From: JAICKN01 sp036489565
Lineage (GTDB): Bacteria; Acidobacteriota; Terriglobia; Terriglobales; Acidobacteriaceae
Assembly: GCA_036489565.1 (NCBI GenBank)
Contig: DASXFN010000091.1
Location: 46,368-110,367 of the forward strand
Length of the DNA stretch: 64,000 nucleotides
Direction: 5' to 3'
This document shows, in pieces, positions 16,783-25,612 of the stretch (position 1 is the stretch's first letter; every line of letters begins with the position of its first letter). Position numbers and translations under genes: made by a program. The notes below the pieces were generated by a model that did not search any database, was not told the origin of the DNA, and worked only from the letters and a program-made list of their open reading frames with translations.

Positions 16783-18333
16783 ATGCTATACAAAACTCTT
16801 AGCGCCGCAGTGTATGGCATTGACGCCAACATTATTGAAGTGGAAGTGGACGTGTCTGGAATCAAGACGACCGAAGATCACTTTCACACGGTCGGCTTGC
16901 CAGACGCTGCCGTGCGCGAGAGCCGTGATCGCGTTCGCGCAGCTCTGAAAAATTGTGGATATGACATTCCGCCTACCCACATCACCATCAACCTTGCTCC
17001 CGCCGATATTCGCAAGGAAGGCTCAGGCTTCGATTTGCCCATGGCGCTCTCCATTGTCGGCGCGTATGGCGGCCTCACGCGCAAGGAGGTGCCTGACTGC
17101 CTATTTGTGGGGGAATTATCGCTGGATGGAGGACTGCGAAGCGTTCGCGGCGCCTTGCCGATCGCCATTGAAGCGCGTGGAAAAAAAATCGCGCGCATTG
17201 TCGTTCCCGAGGTCAATGCGCGTGAAGCGGCGATGGTGAGCGGAGTGGATGTATATCCGGTCAAGTCTCTGCTCGACGTTATCCATTTCGTAAACTCTGG
17301 CAACGGCATAAAGCCGGTAAAGGTGGATGGCGATACTCTACTGAGCGAATCGCAACACTTTGCCGTGGACTTTAAAGACGTTCGCGGACAGCAAACCGCG
17401 AAGCGCGCTTTGGAAGTGGCCTGCGCCGGTGGACATAACATTTTGATGATCGGTCCTCCGGGTTCCGGCAAAACCATGCTCGCCAAGCGGATGCCCACAA
17501 TCCTGCCGCCGTTTATTTTCGAAGAGGCGCTGGAGACTACCAAAATTCACAGCGTGGCCGGAGTGCTCGATCAGGGAGCGGGTTTGGTGGGAGTGCGTCC
17601 TTTCCGTGCGCCGCACCATACAATTTCTGACGCCGGACTGATTGGAGGAGGTGTAATACCGCGCCCAGGGGAAGTCTCTTTGGCGCACAACGGCGTTTTA
17701 TTTCTGGATGAGCTTCCTGAGTTTCCTCGCAACGTGCTCGAAGTGATGCGCCAGCCTCTGGAGGATGGAACGGTCACGATCTCGCGGGCTTCGATGTCAT
17801 TGACGTTCCCATCGAGATTCATGCTGGCGGCTGCCATGAATCCCTGTCCGTGCGGATATTTCAACGACCGTTCGCGCGATTGCCACTGCTCTCCGGTCAT
17901 GATCCAGCGTTACATCGCGAAAATCTCCGGCCCGCTGCTTGACCGCATTGATATTCACATTGATGTGCCGGCGGTGAACTATAAAGAAATGCGCTCCGGT
18001 TCGGAACCTGAGACTTCGGGCCAAATTCTGGAACGTGTGATGCGAGCCCGGGACACTCAATTGAACCGCTTTGCATCATTGAAGCGCGAAAAGCTGTACT
18101 GCAACGCCCAAATGTCTCCTCGGTACATGCGGACTTACTGCGAATTGTCGGCGGATTGCGAGAGTTTGCTGGAGCGTGCCATGACGCAGCAGGGCCTGAG
18201 CGCCCGAGCCCATGACCGTATCCTGAAAGTTGCCCGCACCATCGCGGACCTCGACGGCGTTCCGGCAATCATGCCGAAGCACATCGCGGAGGCCATCCAA
18301 TACCGAACGCTGGACCGGACGTTTTGGGCTTAG
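16783..18333 (+). CDS. comM: YifB/ComM family Mg-chelatase-like AAA+ ATPase
   Basis: ComM-type proteins are AAA+ helicases that aid branch migration during integration of incoming DNA in transformable bacteria. The 516-residue product has an N-terminal ChlI/Lon-like fold domain (SAAVYGIDANIIEVEVDVS ... GFDLPMALSIVGAYG), Walker A GPPGSGKT at residues 224-231, Walker B VLFLDELPEF, and the AMNPCPCGYF cysteine segment and C-terminal Mg_chelatase region typical of this family (SRDCHC; LSARAHDRILKVARTIADL). The start ATG opens MLYKTLSAAVYGI. Its stop codon overlaps by four bases the stop of the convergent gene at 18330. Natural competence is not shown by anything else in the window. Confidence 0.93.
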   Translation: MLYKTLSAAVYGIDANIIEVEVDVSGIKTTEDHFHTVGLPDAAVRESRDRVRAALKNCGYDIPPTHITINLAPADIRKEGSGFDLPMALSIVGAYGGLTRKEVPDCLFVGELSLDGGLRSVRGALPIAIEARGKKIARIVVPEVNAREAAMVSGVDVYPVKSLLDVIHFVNSGNGIKPVKVDGDTLLSESQHFAVDFKDVRGQQTAKRALEVACAGGHNILMIGPPGSGKTMLAKRMPTILPPFIFEEALETTKIHSVAGVLDQGAGLVGVRPFRAPHHTISDAGLIGGGVIPRPGEVSLAHNGVLFLDELPEFPRNVLEVMRQPLEDGTVTISRASMSLTFPSRFMLAAAMNPCPCGYFNDRSRDCHCSPVMIQRYIAKISGPLLDRIDIHIDVPAVNYKEMRSGSEPETSGQILERVMRARDTQLNRFASLKREKLYCNAQMSPRYMRTYCELSADCESLLERAMTQQGLSARAHDRILKVARTIADLDGVPAIMPKHIAEAIQYRTLDRTFWA

Positions 18334-18731
18334 AACTTCTTGGGGAATAGCGGTGCCAGAGATTCCTGTAGATCAGTGACTGCGCGAAATAGTTCTTGCA
18401 GACCACCGGTTTCCAGTCCCACTTCCAGTGATTGAAGATCAATCGCCAGGTCTTTATTGATTTCTGTCGCCCGGCGGACCCTTTCAGTTGAGAGTATGTT
18501 CATGACTGAATATGGGTCTCGGGATTGCTCCTGCAATCCAATCCATTGCTGGACGGCCCACGAAGTTTGGCGAACATTGTCCACCGCGCTTCGAAACTCG
18601 CTGAGTACCCTCGGAGAGAAGCTGCCAGACAGGACTAATTGTTCAAGTTCGTACAATTCTGACGTGGCCCGTTTCAGCCGCTCGGAAATAGACTGTGCGT
18701 CAACTTTGGGTTGAGTTCCGCTTTGTGCCAT
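18330..18731 (-). CDS. Hypothetical protein, alpha-helical
   Basis: A 133-residue protein I do not recognise. From the ATG at 18731 it reads MAQSGTQPKVDAQSISERLK and appears to be entirely helical, with leucine/glutamate-rich segments (ELYELEQLVLSG, EINKDLAIDLQSLEVGLETGGLQELFRAVTDLQESL). There is no signal peptide, no membrane segment and no cysteine or histidine cluster. The frame is open to 18848, but that extra part is cysteine/arginine-rich and looks non-coding. It is a single gene, convergent with comM and divergent from galK. Coding is supported by length, codon usage like its neighbours and the tight overlap of stop codons with comM. Confidence 0.65.
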   Translation of the reverse strand: MAQSGTQPKVDAQSISERLKRATSELYELEQLVLSGSFSPRVLSEFRSAVDNVRQTSWAVQQWIGLQEQSRDPYSVMNILSTERVRRATEINKDLAIDLQSLEVGLETGGLQELFRAVTDLQESLAPLFPKKF

Positions 18732-18909
18732 GTGCGACGATCCCTTCGCGCAACCTCTTCGCCCATATAATCGGCAATACAGGCTGAAAACTTCAACGCC
18801 TCGAAAATTCAAGCCAGACCGAGCTTTCCCGCACCTCAATTGACACATGGAAATCGGAGAACGTATTCTACGGGCCTGTTTGCAGCGGGGGGATTGTTAC
18901 TTAGTTCCA

Positions 18910-20082
18910 ATGAGCGAGCGCGATTTAGTAGAGAGTTTTTTCAGCCTGTACAAATCGCCGCCAAGCCTTTTCCGTGCTCCGGGGCGCGTTAATCTTATCG
19001 GGGAGCATACCGACTACAACGAAGGTTTCGTCCTTCCGTGCGCCATCGGATTCCAGACCTGGATTGCAATTGCTCCTCGCGACGATCAGAAACTGTCGAT
19101 TCAGTCTCAGAATTTTCCCGGAAAATTTGAATTTGATGTTCGCAGCCTGCCTGAAAAACGCTTAGGGAATTGGTGCGACTACGTCTTGGGGGTGGCGTCG
19201 GCGTTGCAAAAAGCTGGGCAGCCAATCGAGGGCGCAAATTTGCTGATAAAGGGCGAAGTGCCAATCGGTTCAGGTTTAAGCTCTTCAGCTTCGGTGGAAG
19301 TCGCCAGCGCGCTGGCCCTTTTGCGGCTAAACAATCGTTCGCTGCCCATGCCTGAGGTTGCCAAAATTTGCCGCGAAGCGGAAAACAATTTTGTGGGCGC
19401 TCGCGTGGGAATTATGGACCAATTCGTTTCCTGCCTGGGACAAGCTGGACACGCGCTTCTGCTCGATTGCCGCTCTCTCGAATACAAAATGATCCCATTT
19501 CCTGATCGTGTACGACTGGTGATTTGCAACACTATGGTCAAGCATGCCATTGCCGGCGGAGAATACAACGCCCGGCGCGAAGAATGTGATGAGGCCGTAA
19601 GATTGCTATCCAGGCATTACAGCGGAATATGCGCCCTGCGCGATGTCTCATTGGAACAACTTCAGGCCCGCGACGGCGATCTTCCCAGCACAATTTATCA
19701 ACGGGCTCTGCACGTTGTTTCCGAAAATCAGCGGGTAAAAGATGCTGTGGAAGCGCTTTCGCGGGGAGATGTTGATGAACTTGGACGGCTCATGCGCCAA
19801 TCGCATCGCAGCCTACGTGACCTGTTTAAAGTCAGCAGCGTAGAACTCGATGTGATGGTGGACGCCGCCGAAGGATTGCCCGGCTATCGCGGCGGGCGAA
19901 TGACCGGAGGAGGCTTTGGCGGATGCACGGTCAATCTGGTGGACGCCGCGGAAGCGGACTCTTTTGCCAAACAGATTGCCGTCCGGTATCGGCAGAAAAC
20001 GGGAATCCAGCCTGACGTGCATATCTGCTTCCCGGCGGATGGCGCAGCGGCGGCGCAGAAGTCCGATTCCTCAACTCTGTAA
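18910..20082 (+). CDS. galK: Galactokinase
   Basis: GalK phosphorylates galactose to galactose-1-phosphate, the entry step of the Leloir pathway. The product is 390 residues from the ATG at 18910 (MSERDLVESFFSLY). GHMP-kinase motifs are APGRVNLIGEHTDYNEGFVLP (substrate and galactokinase signature), GEVPIGSGLSSSASVEVA (ATP-binding loop) and RMTGGGFGGCTVNLV (C-terminal motif). The frame is open upstream to 18847, but the extra 21 residues precede the family's usual start. No galT or galE is adjacent. The neighbour is a convergent GH13 glucosidase whose stop lies three bases away, giving a carbohydrate-use context. Confidence 0.94.
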   Translation: MSERDLVESFFSLYKSPPSLFRAPGRVNLIGEHTDYNEGFVLPCAIGFQTWIAIAPRDDQKLSIQSQNFPGKFEFDVRSLPEKRLGNWCDYVLGVASALQKAGQPIEGANLLIKGEVPIGSGLSSSASVEVASALALLRLNNRSLPMPEVAKICREAENNFVGARVGIMDQFVSCLGQAGHALLLDCRSLEYKMIPFPDRVRLVICNTMVKHAIAGGEYNARREECDEAVRLLSRHYSGICALRDVSLEQLQARDGDLPSTIYQRALHVVSENQRVKDAVEALSRGDVDELGRLMRQSHRSLRDLFKVSSVELDVMVDAAEGLPGYRGGRMTGGGFGGCTVNLVDAAEADSFAKQIAVRYRQKTGIQPDVHICFPADGAAAAQKSDSSTL

Positions 20083-20085
20083 TTT

Positions 20086-21786
20086 CTAGTGCACGCTACC
20101 AATGTAAACCGCGAATGGATCCAGTTGCATATCATTTAGTGCGGCTTGCTTTGGAGCATGCGGCATCGTAGTGAGTAACGTGGTCGCAGTTTTTCCCGGC
20201 CCCACTAAATCCAGGCGCACGCTCTGCGCGGAACTCGACATATTCAGCACAACGATAATGGTTTGACCGCCGCTCTGCCTCAGATAACAGAGCACATTGG
20301 GGTCATCCTCATTCAGCGGAACATATTTGCCTTCAATAAAGGCCTGATTGCTATGCCGCAAAGCCAGAAGATGCCGGTAAAACTCCAGAATCGAATTGGG
20401 ATCGCCTGATTCCGTGGATACATTGTGTGTCTTGTATGAGGAGGGGACCGGTAGCCACGGAGTGCCTGTGGTGAAGCCGGCATTCGCGCTGTCACTCCAT
20501 TGCATGGGAGTGCGCTCGCCATCACGCCCCTTGTTGGTTGGCCATCCCAGTTTCCCGATGGGGTCCTTCACATCTTCTTTTCGCTTCGGGTCATTGTTCT
20601 CCATGCCGATTTCTTCGCCGTAATACAGGATGGGCGTGCCGCGAAGGGTGAGGTAAAGGCCTGCCATCAGCTTGGCGATTGCGTCATTGTTTTTGCCGTC
20701 TCCGTAGCGGTTATAGGAGCGGACAATGTCGTGGTTGTTCATCACATAAACTGGCCAGCCTCCGGAGGCCTCCGCCAAGGCAATCTGGTGGCGGAATGCT
20801 GGCGCGGAGATTTTATTCACCAGGCCCAGCATCATGTCCATCGGCATCTGGAGTTCCTGGTTGTCGCCGTAGTACTGCTTCAATTGTTGTAGGTTGTCGG
20901 TATAGGTCTCGCCGATCAGAACCGCGTGATTTTCGTCCGCGACTTTGCGTAGCGCTCGCAGTACTTCGTGAACCTGCGGCAACTTCTGATCGTACTTGTT
21001 TTCCTCCTTGGGATCCCCGAACTGGTTTTTACCAGGCAAAACCGGATTGTTATGCAGCTTGGGGTCTTCGAACAGAGTGTCCACGGCATCCAGACGAAAT
21101 CCTGCAACGCCGCGTTTGTACCACCATCGAGTAACGTCAAACATGGCCTTTTCCACGGCGGGATTGCGCCAGTTCAGGTCCGGCTGTTGCGGGTAAAAAA
21201 AGTGGTAATAATATTGGCTGGTTTTTGAGTCCCACTGCCATGTCGAGCCGCCGAAGAGCGAGTTCCAATTGTTAGGCGGCTGGTGCGGGCCTTTGCCGTC
21301 GCGCCATATGTACCAATTGCGGTACGGAGAAGTGCGGGAAGATCGCGACGCGATGAACCACGGATGCTGATCGGAGGTATGGTTCAGGACAAAATCCATG
21401 ATGATGCGAATGCCGCGCTTCTGGCCTTCTTTTTCCATAGAATCGAAATCTTGAAGGGTGCCGTAGGTGGGATCAATATTCTCGTAGTCCGAAATGTCGT
21501 AGCCGAAATCCACCTGCGGCGATGGATAACACGGCGTGAGCCATATCGCATCCACGCCGAGTTGCTTTAGATAATCCATCTTGGAAGTAATGCCGCGCAG
21601 GTCGCCAAATCCATCATTATTGCTGTCGGCAAAACTGCGAGGATAAAGTTCATAGAAAACGGCGTGCTTCCACCAGTCATTGTCCGGCGACTGCTTGGGC
21701 GCAGATTGCGCGAATGAACATGACATCAGCATGATTACAAACGCGATTGGCAGGACGAGCATCTGAGACATGAACCGTTTGCGCAT
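20086..21786 (-). CDS. Secreted GH13 alpha-glucosidase / oligo-1,6-glucosidase type
   Basis: A 566-residue exported glycoside hydrolase. The ATG at 21786 has GGAGA just upstream and starts a signal peptide (MRKRFMSQMLVLPIAFVIML, with cleavage likely after SFAQS). The (beta/alpha)8 barrel motifs are present: AVFYELYPRSFADSNNDGFG, DFVLNHTSDQHPWF, GFRLDAVDTL (nucleophile Asp), VLIGETYTD (acid/base Glu) and VMNNHDIVRSYNRYGD (transition-state Asp). The small beta-sandwich C-terminal domain follows. The pattern fits alpha-glucosidases and oligo-1,6-glucosidases rather than endo-amylases. The frame extends upstream to 21942 without a good start. It presumably releases glucose from maltooligosaccharides or isomaltose in the periplasm; exact linkage specificity is not readable. 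Confidence 0.92.
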   Translation of the reverse strand: MRKRFMSQMLVLPIAFVIMLMSCSFAQSAPKQSPDNDWWKHAVFYELYPRSFADSNNDGFGDLRGITSKMDYLKQLGVDAIWLTPCYPSPQVDFGYDISDYENIDPTYGTLQDFDSMEKEGQKRGIRIIMDFVLNHTSDQHPWFIASRSSRTSPYRNWYIWRDGKGPHQPPNNWNSLFGGSTWQWDSKTSQYYYHFFYPQQPDLNWRNPAVEKAMFDVTRWWYKRGVAGFRLDAVDTLFEDPKLHNNPVLPGKNQFGDPKEENKYDQKLPQVHEVLRALRKVADENHAVLIGETYTDNLQQLKQYYGDNQELQMPMDMMLGLVNKISAPAFRHQIALAEASGGWPVYVMNNHDIVRSYNRYGDGKNNDAIAKLMAGLYLTLRGTPILYYGEEIGMENNDPKRKEDVKDPIGKLGWPTNKGRDGERTPMQWSDSANAGFTTGTPWLPVPSSYKTHNVSTESGDPNSILEFYRHLLALRHSNQAFIEGKYVPLNEDDPNVLCYLRQSGGQTIIVVLNMSSSAQSVRLDLVGPGKTATTLLTTMPHAPKQAALNDMQLDPFAVYIGSVH

Positions 21787-21889
21787 GGCGCTTCTCCTAA
21801 GGCGAACGTATATCGGCTGAGGTATATACTGTAAAGTTTTTATAGGATGATGAGAAGCGCTGGTTGGTTTTTCTACCGTTAGGCTCGAC

Positions 21890-22660
21890 ATGAAGATTCT
21901 TGTCTGCATCAAGCAAGTTCCGCAAAAAGATGCTCCCCTCAAATTGAATGAAAGCGGGTCGTGGATCCGCGAAGACGTAAGTTACGAGGTCAATGAGCCT
22001 GACGCTTACGCTCTCGAAGAAGCGCTGCGGCAGAAGGAGAAGAATGGCGGGGAGGTTGTTGTAGTCACGGCAGGCCCTGCGCGGGCCCAACAAGTATTGC
22101 GGGAAGCACTGGCGAAAGGCGCGGACCGCGCCATCCATCTCGAGGGAGATGAATTCGTAAAGCTGGATGCAGCCTCAACCGCGAAGGCGATTGCGGCGGC
22201 AGTGAAGAGCGAGAATTTCGACCTGATCTTTACCGGATTGCAGTCCGACGACTACGGCTACGCGCAGACAGGCGTCCTGCTGGCCGAAGTTCTGGGATGG
22301 CCGCATTCCACCATCATTCTGCACATTGCAAAAGAAGGCGATGGGCTCAAATTAAAACGGGAACTGGAATCGGGCTACTTTCAAGACATGGAAATGCCAC
22401 TGCCCGCCGTACTGACCATTCAATCTGGCGGAAACAAGCTTCGTTATGCGACGTTGATGGGTATCAAACAGGCAAAAAACAAGCCCATGACGAAACTCGG
22501 ATGGGCAGATGTCGCGGCGGCTGTCGGGAAAAATGGACTGACAATTGAACGCCTGTACATTCCGGAAAAGCAGAAACGGACTGAGACGATAGACGGACCT
22601 CCCGCGGAAGTTGCGCGCAAGCTAGTGGACAAAATGCGGAACGAGATGCGGATTTTGTGA
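21890..22660 (+). CDS. etfB: Electron transfer flavoprotein subunit beta
   Basis: EtfB forms a heterodimer with EtfA that carries electrons from acyl-CoA dehydrogenases to ETF:quinone oxidoreductase. The 256-residue product begins MKILVCIKQVPQKDAPLKLN and contains the family landmarks NEPDAYALEEALRQKE, the AMP-site region around TAKAIAAAVKSENFDLIFTGLQSDDYGYAQTG and the C-terminal NKPM...RLYIPEK arm that wraps EtfA. It is the first gene of a three-gene operon, 25 bases before etfA, with all three genes reading the same way. Confidence 0.95.
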   Translation: MKILVCIKQVPQKDAPLKLNESGSWIREDVSYEVNEPDAYALEEALRQKEKNGGEVVVVTAGPARAQQVLREALAKGADRAIHLEGDEFVKLDAASTAKAIAAAVKSENFDLIFTGLQSDDYGYAQTGVLLAEVLGWPHSTIILHIAKEGDGLKLKRELESGYFQDMEMPLPAVLTIQSGGNKLRYATLMGIKQAKNKPMTKLGWADVAAAVGKNGLTIERLYIPEKQKRTETIDGPPAEVARKLVDKMRNEMRIL

Positions 22661-22685
22661 TCCGGCCTATTCTGAAGGAGATTGA

Positions 22686-23687
22686 TTGAGCGCCCGCGGA
22701 GTAATTCTTGTCATCACCGAACAACGTGAAGGGAAACTGAACCGCGTCTCCTACGAGACCATTACCGCCGCACAGAAAATCGGCGCGGAAACGGGCTGGG
22801 GCGTGGAAGCGGTCGCGATGGGCGCTGAAGTTTCCGTTGCCGCTGGCGAGATCGCGGCAAAAAAGCTGGAGAAGGTCTATCAAATTCAGTCGCCGACGCT
22901 TCAACAATACACCGCAGACGGCTATGTGGCGGCGTTGAAGCCATTTCTCACTGAAAAATTACCGTCTCTCGTCCTGTTTCCGCACACTTACCAGGTACGC
23001 GATTTTGCTCCCAAGCTCGCTTTGGCTTTAGACCGGCCATTGATCTCGGACGCGGTCGGCTACAAATATGAGTCGGGCAAACTGATATTCACGCGGCAGA
23101 TGTTTCAAGGAAAGTTTGCCGCCGATGTCTCTTTCACCGGAGAGCCGCCGTACTTCGCGACCGTGCAGGCTGGATCGTTTCGCGCGGACCAGATTGAAAA
23201 TGGATCCACGCCCGCGCCCATTGAAACTGTGAACGCGGTTATTGAAAGTAGTTCCATCCGGGTAAGGCCGCACGAAATGTACAAGGAAGCAAAACAGGCG
23301 GTTGATCTCACCCAGGCCGAGATTATTGTCTCTGTCGGGCGCGGCATTAAAGAGCAAAAGAACATCGAGATGGCCGCGAAGTTGGCGGAAGTCCTCGGCG
23401 GGGAGTTGGCGGCTTCGCGTCCCATCTGCGACGCTGGATGGCTTCCCATTGAGCGGCAGATTGGGTCTTCTGGACAGACAGTTTCGCCCAAGCTGTATCT
23501 TGCGCTGGGCATCAGCGGTGCTATCCAACATTTAGTCGGAATGAAGGGATCGCGGTCGATCATTGCGGTGAATAAAGATCCTGAAGCGCCGATTTTTGAC
23601 ATCGCGGACGTGGCTGTTGTCGGAAACCTGCTGGAAATAGTCCCCGCCCTGATTGAAGAAGTGAAGAAAGCAAAAGCGGAAGCCTGA
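22686..23687 (+). CDS. etfA: Electron transfer flavoprotein subunit alpha (TTG start)
   Basis: The FAD-carrying ETF subunit. The 333-residue product has an N-terminal domain (ARGVILVITEQREGKLNRVSYE) and the C-terminal FAD domain with GGELAASRPICDAGWLPIERQIGSSGQTV, LYLALGISGAIQHLVGMKGSRSIIAVNKDPEAPIF and ADVAVVGNLLEIVPAL. The start is TTG at 22686: an in-frame TGA lies directly before it, and AAGGAG ends five bases upstream, so there is no alternative ATG near the conserved N-terminus. The stop codon overlaps the ETF-QO start (TGATG), suggesting translational coupling. Confidence 0.95.
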   Translation: MSARGVILVITEQREGKLNRVSYETITAAQKIGAETGWGVEAVAMGAEVSVAAGEIAAKKLEKVYQIQSPTLQQYTADGYVAALKPFLTEKLPSLVLFPHTYQVRDFAPKLALALDRPLISDAVGYKYESGKLIFTRQMFQGKFAADVSFTGEPPYFATVQAGSFRADQIENGSTPAPIETVNAVIESSSIRVRPHEMYKEAKQAVDLTQAEIIVSVGRGIKEQKNIEMAAKLAEVLGGELAASRPICDAGWLPIERQIGSSGQTVSPKLYLALGISGAIQHLVGMKGSRSIIAVNKDPEAPIFDIADVAVVGNLLEIVPALIEEVKKAKAEA

Positions 23688-25402
23688 TGCAAAGTTTCCG
23701 CAAGCCGCTCGCCGGTGTGGACCATCCCCAAATGGATGCGGATGTGGTCATCGTCGGCGGTGGTCCTGCTGGATTGGCCTGTGCACTGCGCCTCTCGCAG
23801 TTGATTGACGAGCACAACGCCAGGAATCCAGACTCACAACTCAGCAAAGAGAATATTTCCGTGCTGGAAAAGGCGCGGGAAGCCGGTCAGCATTGTCTTT
23901 CGGGAGCTTTGCTTGATCCGCGCTCCATGCGCGAATTGCTTCCCGGTTTTGAAAAAGAAGCGCCGCTCGATGCTGAGGTAGAGAAAGAAGCCGTTTATTT
24001 CCTGACCGAGAAGGGCAAGTGGAAGTTGCCCATTACTCCTCCACCGCTCCGCGATCACGGGAACTATGTCATCTCCATCAATCGCTTTACCAAATGGCTC
24101 GCCAAAAAAGTTGAGGATGCGGGAATCACAATTTTCAACGGATTTGCCGGCTCTGAGCTGCTGCTGGATGGCGAAAATGTCGTTGGAGTCCGCACCGACG
24201 ATAAAGGCGTGGACAAAAACAACCAGCCGAAATCGAATTTCGAGCCTGGCTACGATGTTCGTTCCAGGATCACCATCCTGGCGGAAGGCGCGCGGGGCTC
24301 CCTGACTAAGCAGTTGATAGACCGCTTCGATCTCCAAGCCAAGCGCAATCCCCAGACGTACGGCGTAGGAGTCAAGGAACTGTGGGAGGTCCCCGAGGGA
24401 CGTGTGGCGAAAGGAGAGGTCATCTACACATTGGGATGGCCGCTTACTCGCGCGGAATATGGGGGCTCGTGGATTTACGGAATTGATGGACGTCAGATTT
24501 CGTTAGGCCTGGTTCTCGGTCTTGACTATAAAGATCCGCGTACTGATCCCCAGCACGCCTTGCAGTCATTCAAAAAGCATCCGTTCACAACCAAACTGCT
24601 CGAAGGCGGCAAGATGGTGCGCTACGGTGCGAAGTCTTTGCCTTACGGTGGCTGGTTTGCGATCCCGCCGCTTGCAGGCGATGGATGGATGATCATTGGC
24701 GACAGCGCCGGCTTCCTGAACTCTCAGCGGCTGAAAGGCATTCATTTAGCGATTAAAAGCGGTATGCTGGCGGCCGAGGCTGCCTATCGAGCGCTGCTGG
24801 CGCGCAAGTTCGATGCGGCGCAACTGAACGACTATCCCAAAGCGGTTGAAAATTCGTGGATCAAAAAAGAGTTGTGGCCCGTGCGCAACTTCCACCAGGG
24901 ATTCGAAAAAGGCCTTCTTCACGGTCTATTTCACGCAGGCTTGCAACAACTCACCGGCGGGCGCGGGCTGTACAAAAAATATCCGTCGCATCCCGATTAC
25001 GAACAAATGGAGCGCATCGAGAAACTTTCAGACGAAGATGCATCGCGCGCGGCTATCATCGGCCCGGCCCGCCGCGAAGGAGCTTTAACCTTCGATAAAA
25101 TAACAGACGTTTATTATTCCGGCACAAAGCACGAAGAGGACCAGCCATCGCATTTGATCATCCACGATACGAATATCTGCAACGAGCGCTGCGTACAGGA
25201 ATATGGGAATCCCTGCCAGAACTTTTGTCCCGCGAATGTCTACGAGATGGTCGAAAATTCGGAATCGCCGGGTGCCAAGCAGATTCATCTGAACCCTTCC
25301 AATTGTGTACATTGCAAAACCTGCGACATCATGGACCCGTATCAGATCATTACGTGGGTGCCTCCGGAAGGTGGTGGCGGCCCGAACTATGATGGCATGT
25401 GA
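23687..25402 (+). CDS. Electron transfer flavoprotein-ubiquinone oxidoreductase
   Basis: ETF-QO (ETFDH type) is a membrane-associated FAD and 4Fe-4S enzyme that passes electrons from ETF to the quinone pool. The 571-residue length matches single-chain ETF-QO. The FAD Rossmann motif is DVVIVGGGPAGLACALRLS (about residues 14-32), the GDSAGFLNSQRLKGIHLAI segment marks the second FAD site, and the C-terminal ferredoxin-like region has CNERCVQEYG and NPSNCVHCKTCDIMDP, providing the cluster cysteines. It ends the etfBA operon. Together with thiolase this points to aerobic or quinone-linked oxidation of fatty or branched-chain acyl-CoAs, although acyl-CoA dehydrogenases are outside the window. Confidence 0.96.
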   Translation: MQSFRKPLAGVDHPQMDADVVIVGGGPAGLACALRLSQLIDEHNARNPDSQLSKENISVLEKAREAGQHCLSGALLDPRSMRELLPGFEKEAPLDAEVEKEAVYFLTEKGKWKLPITPPPLRDHGNYVISINRFTKWLAKKVEDAGITIFNGFAGSELLLDGENVVGVRTDDKGVDKNNQPKSNFEPGYDVRSRITILAEGARGSLTKQLIDRFDLQAKRNPQTYGVGVKELWEVPEGRVAKGEVIYTLGWPLTRAEYGGSWIYGIDGRQISLGLVLGLDYKDPRTDPQHALQSFKKHPFTTKLLEGGKMVRYGAKSLPYGGWFAIPPLAGDGWMIIGDSAGFLNSQRLKGIHLAIKSGMLAAEAAYRALLARKFDAAQLNDYPKAVENSWIKKELWPVRNFHQGFEKGLLHGLFHAGLQQLTGGRGLYKKYPSHPDYEQMERIEKLSDEDASRAAIIGPARREGALTFDKITDVYYSGTKHEEDQPSHLIIHDTNICNERCVQEYGNPCQNFCPANVYEMVENSESPGAKQIHLNPSNCVHCKTCDIMDPYQIITWVPPEGGGGPNYDGM

Positions 25403-25469
25403 AGTGGGCGTCAAACGTGACGACGGCGTTTTTTCGAAGCGGCGCTGATTCTTCCCTGAAAATTAACAA

Positions 25470-25499
25470 GCGTCCGGACTCTTTCGAGTCATCGGACGC
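25470..25499 (-). terminator. Hairpin with GAAA tetraloop, terminator of the GGDEF gene
   Basis: Read on the minus strand this is GCGTCCG-AT-GACTC-GAAA-GAGTC-CGGACGC, a 12-bp stem with a two-base bulge and a stable GNRA-type loop, followed by TTGTTAATTTT. It lies 114 bases past the minus-strand REC-GGDEF gene. In the plus direction, towards the end of the ETF operon, there is no T-run. Confidence 0.55.
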
Positions 25500-25546
25500 C
25501 CGGGGCAGCCCTCCCCCAGAACTGCTCGATTCCTAAGGTATCTTGC

Positions 25547-25570
25547 AGTGCTATTTCTCGGAATAGCACT
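25547..25570 (-). repeat. Perfect 9-bp hairpin downstream of the GGDEF gene
   Basis: AGTGCTATT and AATAGCACT pair perfectly across a six-base loop, between the GGDEF stop codon and the presumed terminator. With no T-run of its own it may protect the mRNA 3' end. The 210 bases between the ETF operon and this gene hold only these two hairpins. Confidence 0.4.
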
Positions 25571-25612
25571 TACGTGCCAGCGCACCCTACCGAGGTGCCA
25601 TCTGCGACCAAC

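Noticed and set aside
25403..25440. Possible terminator (CGTCA-AACG-TGACG) after the ETF operon
   Set aside because: The stem is only 5 bp and the T-run is separated by six bases. Too weak to call, although some terminator is expected here.
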